From positions 3,190,879 through 3,254,878 of the forward strand of contig NC_067206.1 in assembly GCF_026262505.1 (NCBI RefSeq): a stretch of 64,000 nt of DNA. Direction: 5' to 3'. This stretch comes from Trichomonas vaginalis G3. Its lineage: Eukaryota; Parabasalia; Trichomonadida; Trichomonadidae. The notes beneath the pieces are model-generated. The model did no database searches and was not told where the DNA came from. It worked only from the letters and a program-made list of their open reading frames with translations. The translations under genes and the position numbers were made by a program. Shown here piece by piece: positions 8,259 through 17,232 of the stretch; the stretch's first letter is position 1; each line of letters begins with the position of its first letter.

Positions 8259-8618
8259 ATGACCACTTCATTTTTGATGAAGTCAACAGCTTATGTCCAC
8301 TTCCTCCCACAAGCACTTGAGGAACAAGAGAAGGTCATCATTGAATACCTTCAAGCCACTGAGAAGCTCCAAAAGCTTCAAGATCTCCGCGAAGAGTTCA
8401 AGTCCCGCTTGAAACAGGAGAACTTACTACAGGAGTACATGCTCATTTTGTACCCATTACTAGATGGCTCCCATTTACCATCAGAGTACACTGCAGCTCT
8501 TGATGCACTCAAAGATCTTCGCGATCACCGCCGATCGGTAAAGAAGCCTTCGAGCTCACCATTGAGCAAGCCATCCTCGCCAAGACAATGCAAAGAAGCG
8601 GATGCTCGAAGCTCTTGA
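8259..8618 (+). CDS. Coiled-coil protein of the Polinton block, unknown
   Basis: About 120 residues from MTTSFLMKSTAYVHFLPQAL. A helical central part (LEEQEKVIIEYLQATEKLQK ... LREEFKSRLKQENLL) is followed by a Ser/Pro/Lys tail (KKPSSSPLSKPSSPRQ). The frame extends upstream to 8145, but that part is antisense to the membrane-protein gene and is not used. No family is recognised. Confidence 0.5.
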   Translation: MTTSFLMKSTAYVHFLPQALEEQEKVIIEYLQATEKLQKLQDLREEFKSRLKQENLLQEYMLILYPLLDGSHLPSEYTAALDALKDLRDHRRSVKKPSSSPLSKPSSPRQCKEADARSS

Positions 8619-8757
8619 TAAGATCAAGGAGTACGTCGAAACGTTCTAAAATAATTACTTGAGTAAACGATAAGTTTTATTGAGTAAGTCTTGAAACATT
8701 TGTGCTTTTGTTCTTGTTTGAACAACCATATTTAACATTAGATAAAAAATTTTTTGG

Positions 8758-9336
8758 TTAAACAATAACATACTTAAGACATAAATTATACCTACTTATT
8801 AACTCAGTATATTGAGCATTATATGCATACTTAAACTCTTGAGCAATATTGTTCTCATCAATGATTCTGATCTGAGCTATTTTTGAGAAAGGTGGTGGAA
8901 TACCACACATGTGATGTCTGGGTCCAGTATCTATTTCACACTTGAACCCAGTCATTCTGTGAACAACTTCTTCCAAGTCTGGCTTAGGTAGTAAGATCTG
9001 ATCTTTGCTCACTAAGTTAGAAAAGAGCTCTTTGTCTTGTCTAAGAAGTATCTTCTGGTATATACTAAGTAAATACTCTTCTACACCAATCCTCGATGAA
9101 GTCTCCACAGATCTCGATGAGGTCAGGTTGGAAGTTAATGGACTTAAAGGAGGAGGATACATTGGTGCTTCTGAGTTCGTAGTTGTTTCCTCTTTTTTTA
9201 TCTCTGTTGGAGCATCACTTACTGTACCAGATGGATAGTTCTTTATCACAATGTTATTAGTTGTTCTTGAATCAACATTGCTTGTTGGTTCAATTGGAAG
9301 ATTAGCTGCACCATAAAGAATTGACTTCGATCTCAT
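8758..9336 (-). CDS. 192-residue protein of the Polinton block, unknown
   Basis: MRSKSILYGAANLPIEPTSN... has a disordered Ser/Thr/Pro-rich first half (PMYPPPLSPLTSNLTSSRS) and a folded-looking second half with conserved-looking Cys/His/Pro (FKCEIDTGPRHHMCGIPPPF). It is divergent from the gene at 9372; the two ATGs are 35 bases apart, across a short AT-rich gap (AAATTGTTTTATTCTCATAT). No family recognised. Confidence 0.55.
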   Translation of the reverse strand: MRSKSILYGAANLPIEPTSNVDSRTTNNIVIKNYPSGTVSDAPTEIKKEETTTNSEAPMYPPPLSPLTSNLTSSRSVETSSRIGVEEYLLSIYQKILLRQDKELFSNLVSKDQILLPKPDLEEVVHRMTGFKCEIDTGPRHHMCGIPPPFSKIAQIRIIDENNIAQEFKYAYNAQYTELISRYNLCLKYVIV

Positions 9337-9371
9337 TTGTTATGAGTAAAAATTGTTTTATTCTCATATAA

Positions 9372-9725
9372 ATGACGAACATTAACCCAGAGAACAACAC
9401 AGAATATACTGCAACAGGAGTTGTTTACAATGATCTAGATCAGATCGTCCAACTCAAAGCCCCAAGAGGAAGGAATTTAATAAGACAACCTCCACCAAAG
9501 ATATATGTTGATGATGGTAGTAATGGGTTCAACTTAGTGTATCATTACTCATATCCTCAATATGCAAAAATTGGGTCTACCCCAAACGTGACAAACCATT
9601 ATATGAACCTTTATGATGAAGCAAGGTTTCATGCACCAACGAAGAAAGAACCTGATGCTTCAAGATTACATGAATTCGCAGACCATGATGGTTATAGCGA
9701 TTACTCAATGCCTGTAAGACTTTAA
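9372..9725 (+). CDS. 117-residue protein of the Polinton block, unknown
   Basis: MTNINPENNTEYTATGVVYN..., rich in Asn, Tyr and Pro, with no clear coiled coil or membrane segment. An Inr-like TCATATAAATG includes the start. It ends 12 bases before the integrase ATG, so the two could share a transcript or regulation. No family recognised. Confidence 0.55.
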   Translation: MTNINPENNTEYTATGVVYNDLDQIVQLKAPRGRNLIRQPPPKIYVDDGSNGFNLVYHYSYPQYAKIGSTPNVTNHYMNLYDEARFHAPTKKEPDASRLHEFADHDGYSDYSMPVRL

Positions 9726-9737
9726 CGTTAATAAAAA

Positions 9738-10805
9738 ATGACTGTTGGTAAACAAGAAAAAACTTTAATACAAGAGGATTTGATGCTACCAATATATTCA
9801 ACTGATATGGGAGCTTATCAATTCGATACATTTGAGAATCCTGGTGGAACACCACCATATTTTCTTTTGTTCATCAATGTAAACAGTAGAAAAGGTTATG
9901 CGTTCCCAATGAGTGAAAAGAACTCAAACAATGTTCTAAGTGCAATGCAGAAGTTCATTTCACAAGCTACAGGTGAAATGAAGCCTACAATACTTACTAG
10001 TGATGAAGACCCAGCTTATACGACACAAAATGTTCGAGATCTGTTGGTCAGTCATAACATTGAGCACATGACGACACAGAAATACAATCATAACATACTA
10101 GGTATTATTAATAGGTTCTGTAGAACTATTAGAACTATGTTACATATGAAGTTAAACCTCAAAGAAGGTGATAAAACACCACCTTTCACTGCAGATACAA
10201 TGAGACAAATTATTAATGACTACAACACTGAATATCATTCAAGCACACAACAAAAGCCTGATGATTTCACAGAAAAGGATAATGAGGAATATATAAAGAA
10301 GCAAAGATTGAAAGAAGAGTATGTCAGAAAAAATAACCTTTATAACTTAAGACCTGGTCAAAAAGTTCAAGTCATAGTTGAACCAAGAACATGGGGTAAA
10401 GGTAACCAACAAAGAAGACATCTTGATCCTTCTTATTATACAGTTGATTCAGTTGATACAAGTGCATACTTGTTAAGAGCAAAAGATGGAAGTGTTGCAA
10501 GATATCCACGTTATCAGATATGGACAAAAATAGAGCATGGATTAAAGCAAGGAGAAACTTTAGATCAAGGAAGACACGGTGCTGTTAAAAGTATTGATGG
10601 TCATGAACTTGTCGGTAATGATGTAAAGTATGATGTTACGTTTGAGAACGAAAATACAGGAAAAGTGACAGGTAGAGGTATGCGTGAAGGTAATCCAAAC
10701 AGGTTGTCACAAATGGAAGTACAGTATTGGAGGAAAAATATTAATGAAGGTCATGTTAAAGATATGCCTAGTTTTCTTGAGAAGTATCGTGGGTTTCGAG
10801 TTTAG
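9738..10805 (+). CDS. Retroviral-type (rve) integrase of Polinton
   Basis: 355 residues. The first ~190 fit the RNase-H-fold integrase core of Polintons and LTR elements: GAYQFDTFE strand, FLLFINVNSRKGYAFPM, TSDEDPAY with the second acidic site, then a helical region (TADTMRQIINDYNTEYHSST). A basic linker follows, then beta-rich C-terminal segments (LRPGQKVQVIVEPRTWGKGN and KYDVTFENENTGKVTGRGMR) that look like an SH3-like fold and a chromodomain-like fold. In the family it inserts the linear element DNA with 5-6-bp target duplications. The frame reads through without a stop. It overlaps the end of the minus-strand gene at 10,768 by 38 bases. Confidence 0.8.
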   Translation: MTVGKQEKTLIQEDLMLPIYSTDMGAYQFDTFENPGGTPPYFLLFINVNSRKGYAFPMSEKNSNNVLSAMQKFISQATGEMKPTILTSDEDPAYTTQNVRDLLVSHNIEHMTTQKYNHNILGIINRFCRTIRTMLHMKLNLKEGDKTPPFTADTMRQIINDYNTEYHSSTQQKPDDFTEKDNEEYIKKQRLKEEYVRKNNLYNLRPGQKVQVIVEPRTWGKGNQQRRHLDPSYYTVDSVDTSAYLLRAKDGSVARYPRYQIWTKIEHGLKQGETLDQGRHGAVKSIDGHELVGNDVKYDVTFENENTGKVTGRGMREGNPNRLSQMEVQYWRKNINEGHVKDMPSFLEKYRGFRV

Positions 10806-11004
10806 CTTGTAAGTCCTTTATTTTTGTTTCATACAATGAGATCTTCCTTCTGATCTGTTCATCATTGAGAGGTTGCTTGACTTTACGGAACTGTACACGT
10901 CCGTCTTTCATTGTATGTACATAATATCCATCAGGAACCTTACCATCTTTTATATATTCAGTTAACCACTTTTGTTTAGTTGATGCTTTAATGACTTGAC
11001 TCAT
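10768..11004 (-). CDS. Small basic/coiled protein of the Polinton block
   Basis: 78 residues, MSQVIKASTKQKWLTEYIKD... followed by a short coiled coil (RRKISLYETKIKDLQAKLET). It is preceded on the same strand by the large Pro/Thr-rich gene, whose end it overlaps by four bases, suggesting co-expression. The segment DGYYVHTMKDGRVQFRK resembles small DNA-associated or virion proteins, but I cannot assign a family. Confidence 0.5.
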   Translation of the reverse strand: MSQVIKASTKQKWLTEYIKDGKVPDGYYVHTMKDGRVQFRKVKQPLNDEQIRRKISLYETKIKDLQAKLETHDTSQEN

Positions 11005-13391
11005 TTCTTACTGGATAAATTTTTATGTTTTTTATCTTTTGACGATTTTTTCTTATCCTTATCTTTCTTCTTGTCCTTGTCTTCTTTTTGTTTTCCTTCT
11101 TTGTTTGTCCTTCTTGGACTTCTCTGCTGCAGGTGGTGTTGGATTCTGTTTGACTTTAGCACTTGGGTCAGGACCTTGTCTTGAGACTTAGATATAGATT
11201 GTTTAGGAGCTGCTGCTTGTTTAGTTGCTTCAGCTTGTTGTTTAGCTAATTCAGCAGCTTGTTTATCATTCTCTTCTATTTCCTTTGCACCAGTTGCGAC
11301 TTCATTCTTGAACTTTTGGAGATTCTCAGCAGCATCCATTACCTTATTCGCTCCTTTAAACAATCCATAAAATTTCTGCCATGGTGATACTGAAGGTATA
11401 TTTCCACCAATTGCTGGAGGAACTGATGCTTCAGGAGTTGGTGTTGGAGTTTTGTCTGAATTGAGATGCTTTTCTGCTTCAAGAACTTGTGTAGTATTTT
11501 TCTCCAGGTATGCTTTTGCAACCTCCTTAACTTCTGGACGTTCATTATTTACATCCTGTCTTGGTGTTGATGTTTCAGTAGCGTTTTCCTGAGTTACATT
11601 AACAACAGGTTGCTCAACTGCTGAAACATTAGCTGCTTCAGTAATGTTATGAGTAGTTGAAACATTTCCTGATATACCTTCTCCTGTTGGAACTCTTGGA
11701 GCAATTGTTGTGATGTTCGCCATTGCAGGAGTTGGCGTTGGAGTTTCTTTCTTTGGTTCTGCTGATGGAGATGGAGTTGGAGTAGGAGTGTCATCAATCT
11801 TTCTGTCAGCTTTCGTCGTTTGCGTTGTAGTATTTGTTGTTTCATTACCATATTTTGCTCTTAGTCTGGTAAGCTCTAACTTCATATGTTCTTCAGGATA
11901 TGCATACTTATTATATTCACCCTTAATATTCTTTTTCCATTCATCGTATTTATCATCTACTGATTTCTTATTTGATGCTAGTCCGTTTACAGCCAATTCA
12001 TCAGTACCGTTATCAGTAGTCTGGTTATATAAAAGATTAGCAGCTGATCTAATTGTGTAATCCGTAAGATTACCAAAACGCTCTATTGTACCTAATGTTG
12101 TGTTCTTCAGTTCCTTTCCAATTCCTTGTGCAGCATCTTTGACTAAATCAGCACCCCATGCACCAAATCGTCTCACAGGAACCGCTATTGATGGTGTTGG
12201 TGAAGGAGACGGAGATGGCGATGGAGTTGGTATTGGTGAAGGAGATGGAGATGGCGATGGAGTTGGTGATGGTGAAGGAGATGGAGATGGAGTTGGTGAT
12301 GGTGTTGCTGCTGCTTTCGCCTTTCTATCAGCTTCTTCCTTAGCCTTTCTATCTGCTTCTTCTTTCGCCTTTCGTTCAGCTTCTTCCTTAGCCTTACGAG
12401 CTTTTTCTTTCTTCTTAAGCTCCTCTAGTTCTTTACGTTCAGCTTCTTCTTTCGCCTTTCGTTCAGCTTCTTCCTTAGCCTTACGAGCTTTTTCTTCATA
12501 ATATTTTGTATACTTATCATCAGCCCAATTACCAAGTGATTTGGCACCTGTTAGTATTCCATTTGCGGTTGATGTTGCTGTTCTTCCGAGCCATCCCCCT
12601 ACCGCTGAAGCACCATTGCCAATAGCACTACCAGCATTTAAAATTCCACGACCAATCCATATCCCTGGTTTTGCCTTTGTATTAAGAGTAAGAAATTCTT
12701 CCTTCCTATCTTCAGGTGTAGGATTTGTAACAGTTCTTACAGTATCAACAACAGTGTCAACACCGGTTCCAATAGCACTACCAACAGTTGTTGCACCAGT
12801 TAGAATACCATGGATAACTAAATCAGTAGCTCTTGAGACAACATTATCACTCGAGGCTTTCTCTGCTGGATAGTTTGATCCTTGGTAAGTTCCTGGACCA
12901 CCTCTATTTGAAGCTTCTCCTTCAACTATTTTCTTCTCTTCTTGTGCTTGTTCTCTGGCAACACTCAATGCACGTTCTTGTCTTTGAATGTTGTCTTTCT
13001 TTAACATGTAACCACCAAGTGTCTGTGATGGTGTGTTTTTATCTAGTGCAGCATCAATTGCAGCCTTTTCTTTTCGCTTTTCTTCGTCTAACCAATTTTG
13101 AATAGATTCTGCATCAGTTGGTTCAGCTGGAGTTGGAGATGGTGTCGGAGCTACTGTAGGTTCTGGAGTTGGTTCAACAGTCGGTGAAGGTGTTGGTGCC
13201 TTTGTGATTCTTGGAGTTGGCTCTGGTGTTCTAATAGGTGAAGCTGTTGGTGTATTAGCTCTTTTAAGAACCTGTGATCTTTCCGCTTGATTTGAATCAG
13301 ATACTGGGTTAGTTGTACTAGGATGTGATACAGGAGTTATTTTTGGTGTAGGTGTTGGTTTATTTAATGTTATACCATGACTACTCGACAT
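11001..13391 (-). CDS. 796-residue Pro/Thr/Ser- and Lys/Glu-rich structural-type protein
   Basis: Segments in order: PT-rich N-terminus (PEPTVAPTPSPTPAEPT) at ~50-95; charged helix; glycine/alanine-rich amphipathic segments (~185-290, for example GILTGATTVGSAIGTGVDTV and NAGSAIGNGASAVGGWLG); a KAKEEAERK helix repeat (~295-360); a (PSPSPSPT)n spacer (~365-400); further helices; a second PT spacer; and a very basic lysine-rich tail. Glycine-rich amphipathic stretches with PT spacers suggest a virion-associated or membrane-interacting protein (inference). It lies between small structural-type genes and the integrase. No family assigned. Confidence 0.55.
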   Translation of the reverse strand: MSSSHGITLNKPTPTPKITPVSHPSTTNPVSDSNQAERSQVLKRANTPTASPIRTPEPTPRITKAPTPSPTVEPTPEPTVAPTPSPTPAEPTDAESIQNWLDEEKRKEKAAIDAALDKNTPSQTLGGYMLKKDNIQRQERALSVAREQAQEEKKIVEGEASNRGGPGTYQGSNYPAEKASSDNVVSRATDLVIHGILTGATTVGSAIGTGVDTVVDTVRTVTNPTPEDRKEEFLTLNTKAKPGIWIGRGILNAGSAIGNGASAVGGWLGRTATSTANGILTGAKSLGNWADDKYTKYYEEKARKAKEEAERKAKEEAERKELEELKKKEKARKAKEEAERKAKEEADRKAKEEADRKAKAAATPSPTPSPSPSPSPTPSPSPSPSPIPTPSPSPSPSPTPSIAVPVRRFGAWGADLVKDAAQGIGKELKNTTLGTIERFGNLTDYTIRSAANLLYNQTTDNGTDELAVNGLASNKKSVDDKYDEWKKNIKGEYNKYAYPEEHMKLELTRLRAKYGNETTNTTTQTTKADRKIDDTPTPTPSPSAEPKKETPTPTPAMANITTIAPRVPTGEGISGNVSTTHNITEAANVSAVEQPVVNVTQENATETSTPRQDVNNERPEVKEVAKAYLEKNTTQVLEAEKHLNSDKTPTPTPEASVPPAIGGNIPSVSPWQKFYGLFKGANKVMDAAENLQKFKNEVATGAKEIEENDKQAAELAKQQAEATKQAAAPKQSISKSQDKVLTQVLKSNRIQHHLQQRSPRRTNKEGKQKEDKDKKKDKDKKKSSKDKKHKNLSSKK

Positions 13392-13419
13392 TGGTGGAGG
13401 ACCTGCGTGAGCAGTTGGT

Positions 13420-13545
13420 GTCAGAGTTGGCGTTGGAGCTACTGTAGGAGTTGGTGTTGGAGCTACTGTAGGAGTAGGTGTAGGAGTTGGTGTTGGAGCT
13501 ACTGTAGGAGTGGTAGTAGTGTAGGAGTTGGTGTTGGAGTCGACA
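13420..13545. repeat. Short PT-coding repeats at a gene junction
   Basis: Repeated GGAGTTGGTGTTGGAGCTAC units (plus-strand view) with small variants; on the minus strand they encode Pro-Thr-Val-Ala repeats. They lie between the frames at 13,391 and 13,499. Confidence 0.8.
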
Positions 13546-14317
13546 TTTGTTTTAACCTCTCATTATACCAATTCTCCAAATAATAAGCCTCACCCATTAA
13601 GTTACTCTGTCTTTGTTTTATAGAAAATTCACCTAACAGTAATTCATCATGAATTATTTTCTGCAGCTTTGTCGTGTTTTCTAACTCCTTCATTAGAACA
13701 CTCGATGTATTCGCCAATCCTCTATATTCCTTAATCATCTTATCTAGTTTGTTCATATTTGGTACTTCCTTTTTCCTCTCAGCGTTAATCTCTCTAGATC
13801 GTTTCTCCAATTCTTCAACTACTTTGTAAAGCTTATTTATCTTGACATGTGATTCCTTTACTTCTCCAGTCCTTGGATCCTTAGGTTCCTTGTATTTAGC
13901 TAATTTCGTCTCTATATATCTTCGTTTAGCGTCATATCCAGGATCACTGGTTCGTAAAGGATGTGAAGGTGGACGAAAATAAGGTATGTAGAAATCTGGA
14001 TCATCATTAATAGAAGAATGTACTTTAAAGTTACGAACCGCGTCTGTAAAAGGGTCTCTACCACGTGGTGTATATGTTGATGTAATCAAAAAGCCTTCTC
14101 TTCTCATTGGGAAATTAATACGACCTTTTTGAACATATTCTTTCTCAAAGTATTGCCTAGCATTGTAATCAAAAGCAAGATCATTATATATATCGCGCAA
14201 AAAATCAAATGTATGCTGCTTGAACTTTTGATCGCTAATTATGGTACGAATTATCGGACGTTCATTCTCCCATTTCTTAACTCGTTCATCAATGAGTTTC
14301 CTCTCTTGTTCACTCAT
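13499..14317 (-). CDS. 272-residue protein of the Polinton block, probable structural gene
   Basis: MSEQERKLIDERVKKWENER ... contains an aromatic-rich folded region (DPFTDAVRNFKVHSSINDDP, YFRPPSHPLRTSDPGYDAKR) and a long coiled coil (LYKVVEELEKRSREINAERK...). It ends in a short PTPTPT tail that runs into the same PT-coding repeat that begins the 796-residue gene. The two neighbours may therefore be parts of one gene or share a slipped repeat; this is left open. No known family recognised. Confidence 0.5.
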   Translation of the reverse strand: MSEQERKLIDERVKKWENERPIIRTIISDQKFKQHTFDFLRDIYNDLAFDYNARQYFEKEYVQKGRINFPMRREGFLITSTYTPRGRDPFTDAVRNFKVHSSINDDPDFYIPYFRPPSHPLRTSDPGYDAKRRYIETKLAKYKEPKDPRTGEVKESHVKINKLYKVVEELEKRSREINAERKKEVPNMNKLDKMIKEYRGLANTSSVLMKELENTTKLQKIIHDELLLGEFSIKQRQSNLMGEAYYLENWYNERLKQMSTPTPTPTLLPLLQ

Positions 14318-14337
14318 TTAAACCTCATAAAAATATA

Positions 14338-14745
14338 TTATCTGCGTATAGTGCCACTAATAGCATTAATCCATGGCATGTCTGATAGTACACGTACTGA
14401 CTGAACTAATGGCTTATGATTGTTCCAAATAGCTCCTCCAATGTATGCGTTATACTTATTGTTGTCAATAGTTTGTTGAGGTTGAACTATAGGTGTTTCA
14501 ACAGGCTTGTCTCTACTGAAGTCACCACCAAGAGCTTTATTGAATGCTTTAAGATTCTTCGTTAATGCATTATCTTCACCTAATGTAGTTTTTGCAATTC
14601 TTTCACCAAGACTACCGATAACACCACCGACTTGACCAACTTGAGGGAAAAGTTTGTTAGCAATGTTAAATCCAGCACCTATTACAAGACCAGGATTTTT
14701 TTTCACCATACCCCATCCAGCTTTAACATAATCGCCAAAACCCAT
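14338..14745 (-). CDS. Glycine-rich small protein, candidate minor virion protein
   Basis: 135 residues, MGFGDYVKAGWGMVKKNPGL VIG... The N-terminal ~60 residues form amphipathic/hydrophobic helices with many glycines (LVIGAGFNIANKLFPQVGQV), a pattern like the small membrane-active or minor capsid proteins of Polintons and adenoviruses (pVI-like analogy, not homology shown). It lies 10 bases from the packaging ATPase gene on the same strand, consistent with a morphogenesis module. Confidence 0.5.
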   Translation of the reverse strand: MGFGDYVKAGWGMVKKNPGLVIGAGFNIANKLFPQVGQVGGVIGSLGERIAKTTLGEDNALTKNLKAFNKALGGDFSRDKPVETPIVQPQQTIDNNKYNAYIGGAIWNNHKPLVQSVRVLSDMPWINAISGTIRR

Positions 14746-14755
14746 TTATTTCTTC

Positions 14756-15655
14756 TTAAAATAATGTCATCTTTTGTTGCTTAACTTCTTTAAAGTCCGT
14801 CTTTCCTGCAACTATATGAACTTCCATATATGAACGAGGTGTTGGTAGCTCTTTGTATTTGTTCCATAACTCTTCCCAATCTTCTGTTGCTCCTGACTGT
14901 TCAATCATTGACTGAAAGTCTCTCATAGAATAACCTTGAAAGATAACGAAGTCAGTGCATAGTCTCTTAATGTTTAAACATATATGTCTCCATGTTTGAC
15001 ACATGATGACAACAGTATAGTTATAATGTCTGACCTTAGTGATGAAGTTCGCTAATGGTGAACGTGGGTCATTCAATAAGTCATGACCACCATAATCGTC
15101 TAACACTAATAGAGAATTACTGGGATACTTTGTGAAAGGATATTTGTTCAACTTCTTTACAACATATATTGCAATCTTCTTATACTCAAACTTTCCATCA
15201 GGTTTCCTTAGTTGATGCTTTGTTAAGATGTGTTCCATCTCCTCTGAAATTTTTTCGAACTTACTTTGAACGAACTCAACAATAGCGTAATACTTTGCTT
15301 TCATCTTAACGTTCTTCATTAAATAAGGCATAAGTTCTTTATCATCCTTTTTCAGTACTGGTGCTTTAACTTGACTCATAAATGTCTTCGCTGTTTTATC
15401 CATTGTTCCTGATGTTGCTGAGATAACTATTGAGTCATAATATGGAGTATTAGTGAAGCGGTCTGTTATCATTATATGACGAATAACACCATATGTCTTA
15501 CCTGAACCCATCTTACCGCAGTAGAAATAAACACCATTAGTACAAAATGGATAATCATCAGAAAATGGCATAATGAGTGCATTGTTTAGTTCTTTACTAT
15601 TCTTACGTGCTCCATCATGAAGAATCTTATCTACTTGATTAATAACTTTCTCCAT
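14756..15655 (-). CDS. FtsK/HerA-type genome-packaging ATPase of Polinton
   Basis: 299 residues. It has a Walker A at YFYCGKMGSGKTYGVIRHIM (about residues 45-60), a Walker B at SLLVLDDYGGHD (about 183-193) and a downstream strand VVIMCQTWRHICLNIKRLCT carrying a sensor-like Gln. This set is characteristic of A32-like packaging ATPases, which pump DNA into capsids in Polintons, poxviruses and relatives. The start is the ATG facing the divergent structural gene at 15,674 across an 18-bp gap. The frame looks whole. Confidence 0.85.
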   Translation of the reverse strand: MEKVINQVDKILHDGARKNSKELNNALIMPFSDDYPFCTNGVYFYCGKMGSGKTYGVIRHIMITDRFTNTPYYDSIVISATSGTMDKTAKTFMSQVKAPVLKKDDKELMPYLMKNVKMKAKYYAIVEFVQSKFEKISEEMEHILTKHQLRKPDGKFEYKKIAIYVVKKLNKYPFTKYPSNSLLVLDDYGGHDLLNDPRSPLANFITKVRHYNYTVVIMCQTWRHICLNIKRLCTDFVIFQGYSMRDFQSMIEQSGATEDWEELWNKYKELPTPRSYMEVHIVAGKTDFKEVKQQKMTLF

Positions 15656-15673
15656 CTTTTAGTTACATATAAA

Positions 15674-16743
15674 ATGTCTAAATATGCTGGATTATACTAT
15701 GAACATGTTATGACTGATGGCACGATAAGTGGTAATACAGTCTCATATAAATTACCGAGAGACTTCATTGAATATCCTGCGTCAAAAGCTCTTGAGATAA
15801 GAAAGATAAGTCTTGAGCATCCAGACTTTGAGTTTCTTGCTATTCCATTAGAAATGACAGATTCATCAAAATCAGTGAAAAAAAGGTTTGACATGAGATA
15901 TTACATAAAACCCAACATGACTACACAGGAGTTGAATGAAGGTCTTATGGAAAAAATGACTGAGGCAAGTAGAGAATTTGTTGATTGTTACTATGATTCA
16001 AATGAAAATAAATTGAATGTATTAAGAAAAGGTACATCACCAATCATAACATTACCTTCATACAGTAGTATAGAAAAAAATGCCTTGAATTATAAATATG
16101 ACATGTCCCTAGGAGATGTGTTGGATTTCATCACTGCATTATTAGAAACCACTGAAACAGACACAACATCAAGAAAACCAGATCTTGTTTGGGAAGATGA
16201 CCATGGTAGAACATTCACGCAAAAAGTAATTCCATCGAAAGCAAAATTTTTAGACTTATGGGAAAAAAATATATCTCGCGAATGCATGTATATTATAGTT
16301 TTACCATAGCAGATTTCACTGACGAAAATGATAAAGATAAAAAAACATATAAGTACTTTGATGAGCTTTTCATAACTATAGCGAATATCAGGTTTATCCT
16401 TGAACGAAAGGGCAAACCAACATATAAATTTGTCGGTTATCAGATAAAAATAAATCCTCTCCTTGAGCCTTTAGTAACGTTGAGTAATATTGCTCATGAT
16501 AACAAACAATTTATATGTAATGTGAATGAACAGCTTGTGCCACCAAAATTTTACGATATCACTGGTTATAAAGATGCACTCGTGTTTGAGTTTTATAAGC
16601 GCTTTTCATTCAAAAGAGTTGAAGAATCAACTGATGGTCAAAAAAAGGAATATTATGTAAAAGAACCATATGAAATTCCTAAAGACTCTAATATAATGGT
16701 TGAACTTATATTAATGTCTGGTACTCAATCTCAACATAAATAG
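15674..16743 (+). pseudogene. Structural (capsid-like) gene region of Polinton
   Basis: Coding sequence starts MSKYAGLYYEHVMTDGTISG at 15,674, with beta-strand-rich, aromatic-rich composition throughout and a second half that includes KFVGYQIKINPLLEPLVTLS and DSNIMVELILMSGTQ. Such beta-rich proteins next to the packaging ATPase are typically capsid or penton jelly-roll proteins in Polintons; no sequence-level match can be made by eye. The region looks broken about once. Confidence 0.45.
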
Positions 16744-16785
16744 TTTACGTGACAGAAATTTTTGACACGTAAAGTTTACATTTTA

Positions 16786-17232
16786 ATGGAAGCGAACAAA
16801 GCCAAGGATGATGTTAATTCGTCATCCTCAGAAGAAGAGGAAATACCCATGGCTGCAAAGAGAGAGGGCAAGATCAAGATCCTCGATCCCCACAAACAGA
16901 CAGCAAAGAAGACCGGACCTCCTGCTACTCCAAGAGAGCTACGTTTAATCAAGACCAGCCACAAGTATTTGAAGCGGCTGGAGGAGTCAAACGTAGCTCT
17001 CGAGGAACTAAAGCAGCAGATCACAAAGCAGGCGGAGGAACTACAACAGAAGAATGAGTTCATAACATTACTCAAGACCAAGCTCGACTACAAAGATGAA
17101 GAGATCTCTGATCTCAGATCTCGAGTTGATCAGTTGGGAAGGCAGTCTGATATGTGGCACGAACGCTTCATTACTGCAAACTCATCATACAAAGAATTGA
17201 AGCACGCAGTCTGGCGCCTTGGTAACTTCTAA
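16786..17232 (+). CDS. Coiled-coil protein at the right end of the Polinton block
   Basis: 148 residues. An acidic Ser-rich N-terminus (DDVNSSSSEEEEIPMAAKRE), a basic segment, then a long heptad coiled coil (LEELKQQITKQAEELQQKNE ... ISDLRSRVDQLGRQ). The ATG follows the GACACGTAAAGT motif shared with the 15-bp promoter repeats at 5610-5948. GATC sites are again frequent (four within ~17,100-17,130). No family recognised. Confidence 0.55.
   Translation: MEANKAKDDVNSSSSEEEEIPMAAKREGKIKILDPHKQTAKKTGPPATPRELRLIKTSHKYLKRLEESNVALEELKQQITKQAEELQQKNEFITLLKTKLDYKDEEISDLRSRVDQLGRQSDMWHERFITANSSYKELKHAVWRLGNF

Noticed and set aside
11710-13105. Several plus-strand frames over the PT-rich gene
   Set aside because: Low-complexity antisense shadows of the minus-strand 796-residue frame.
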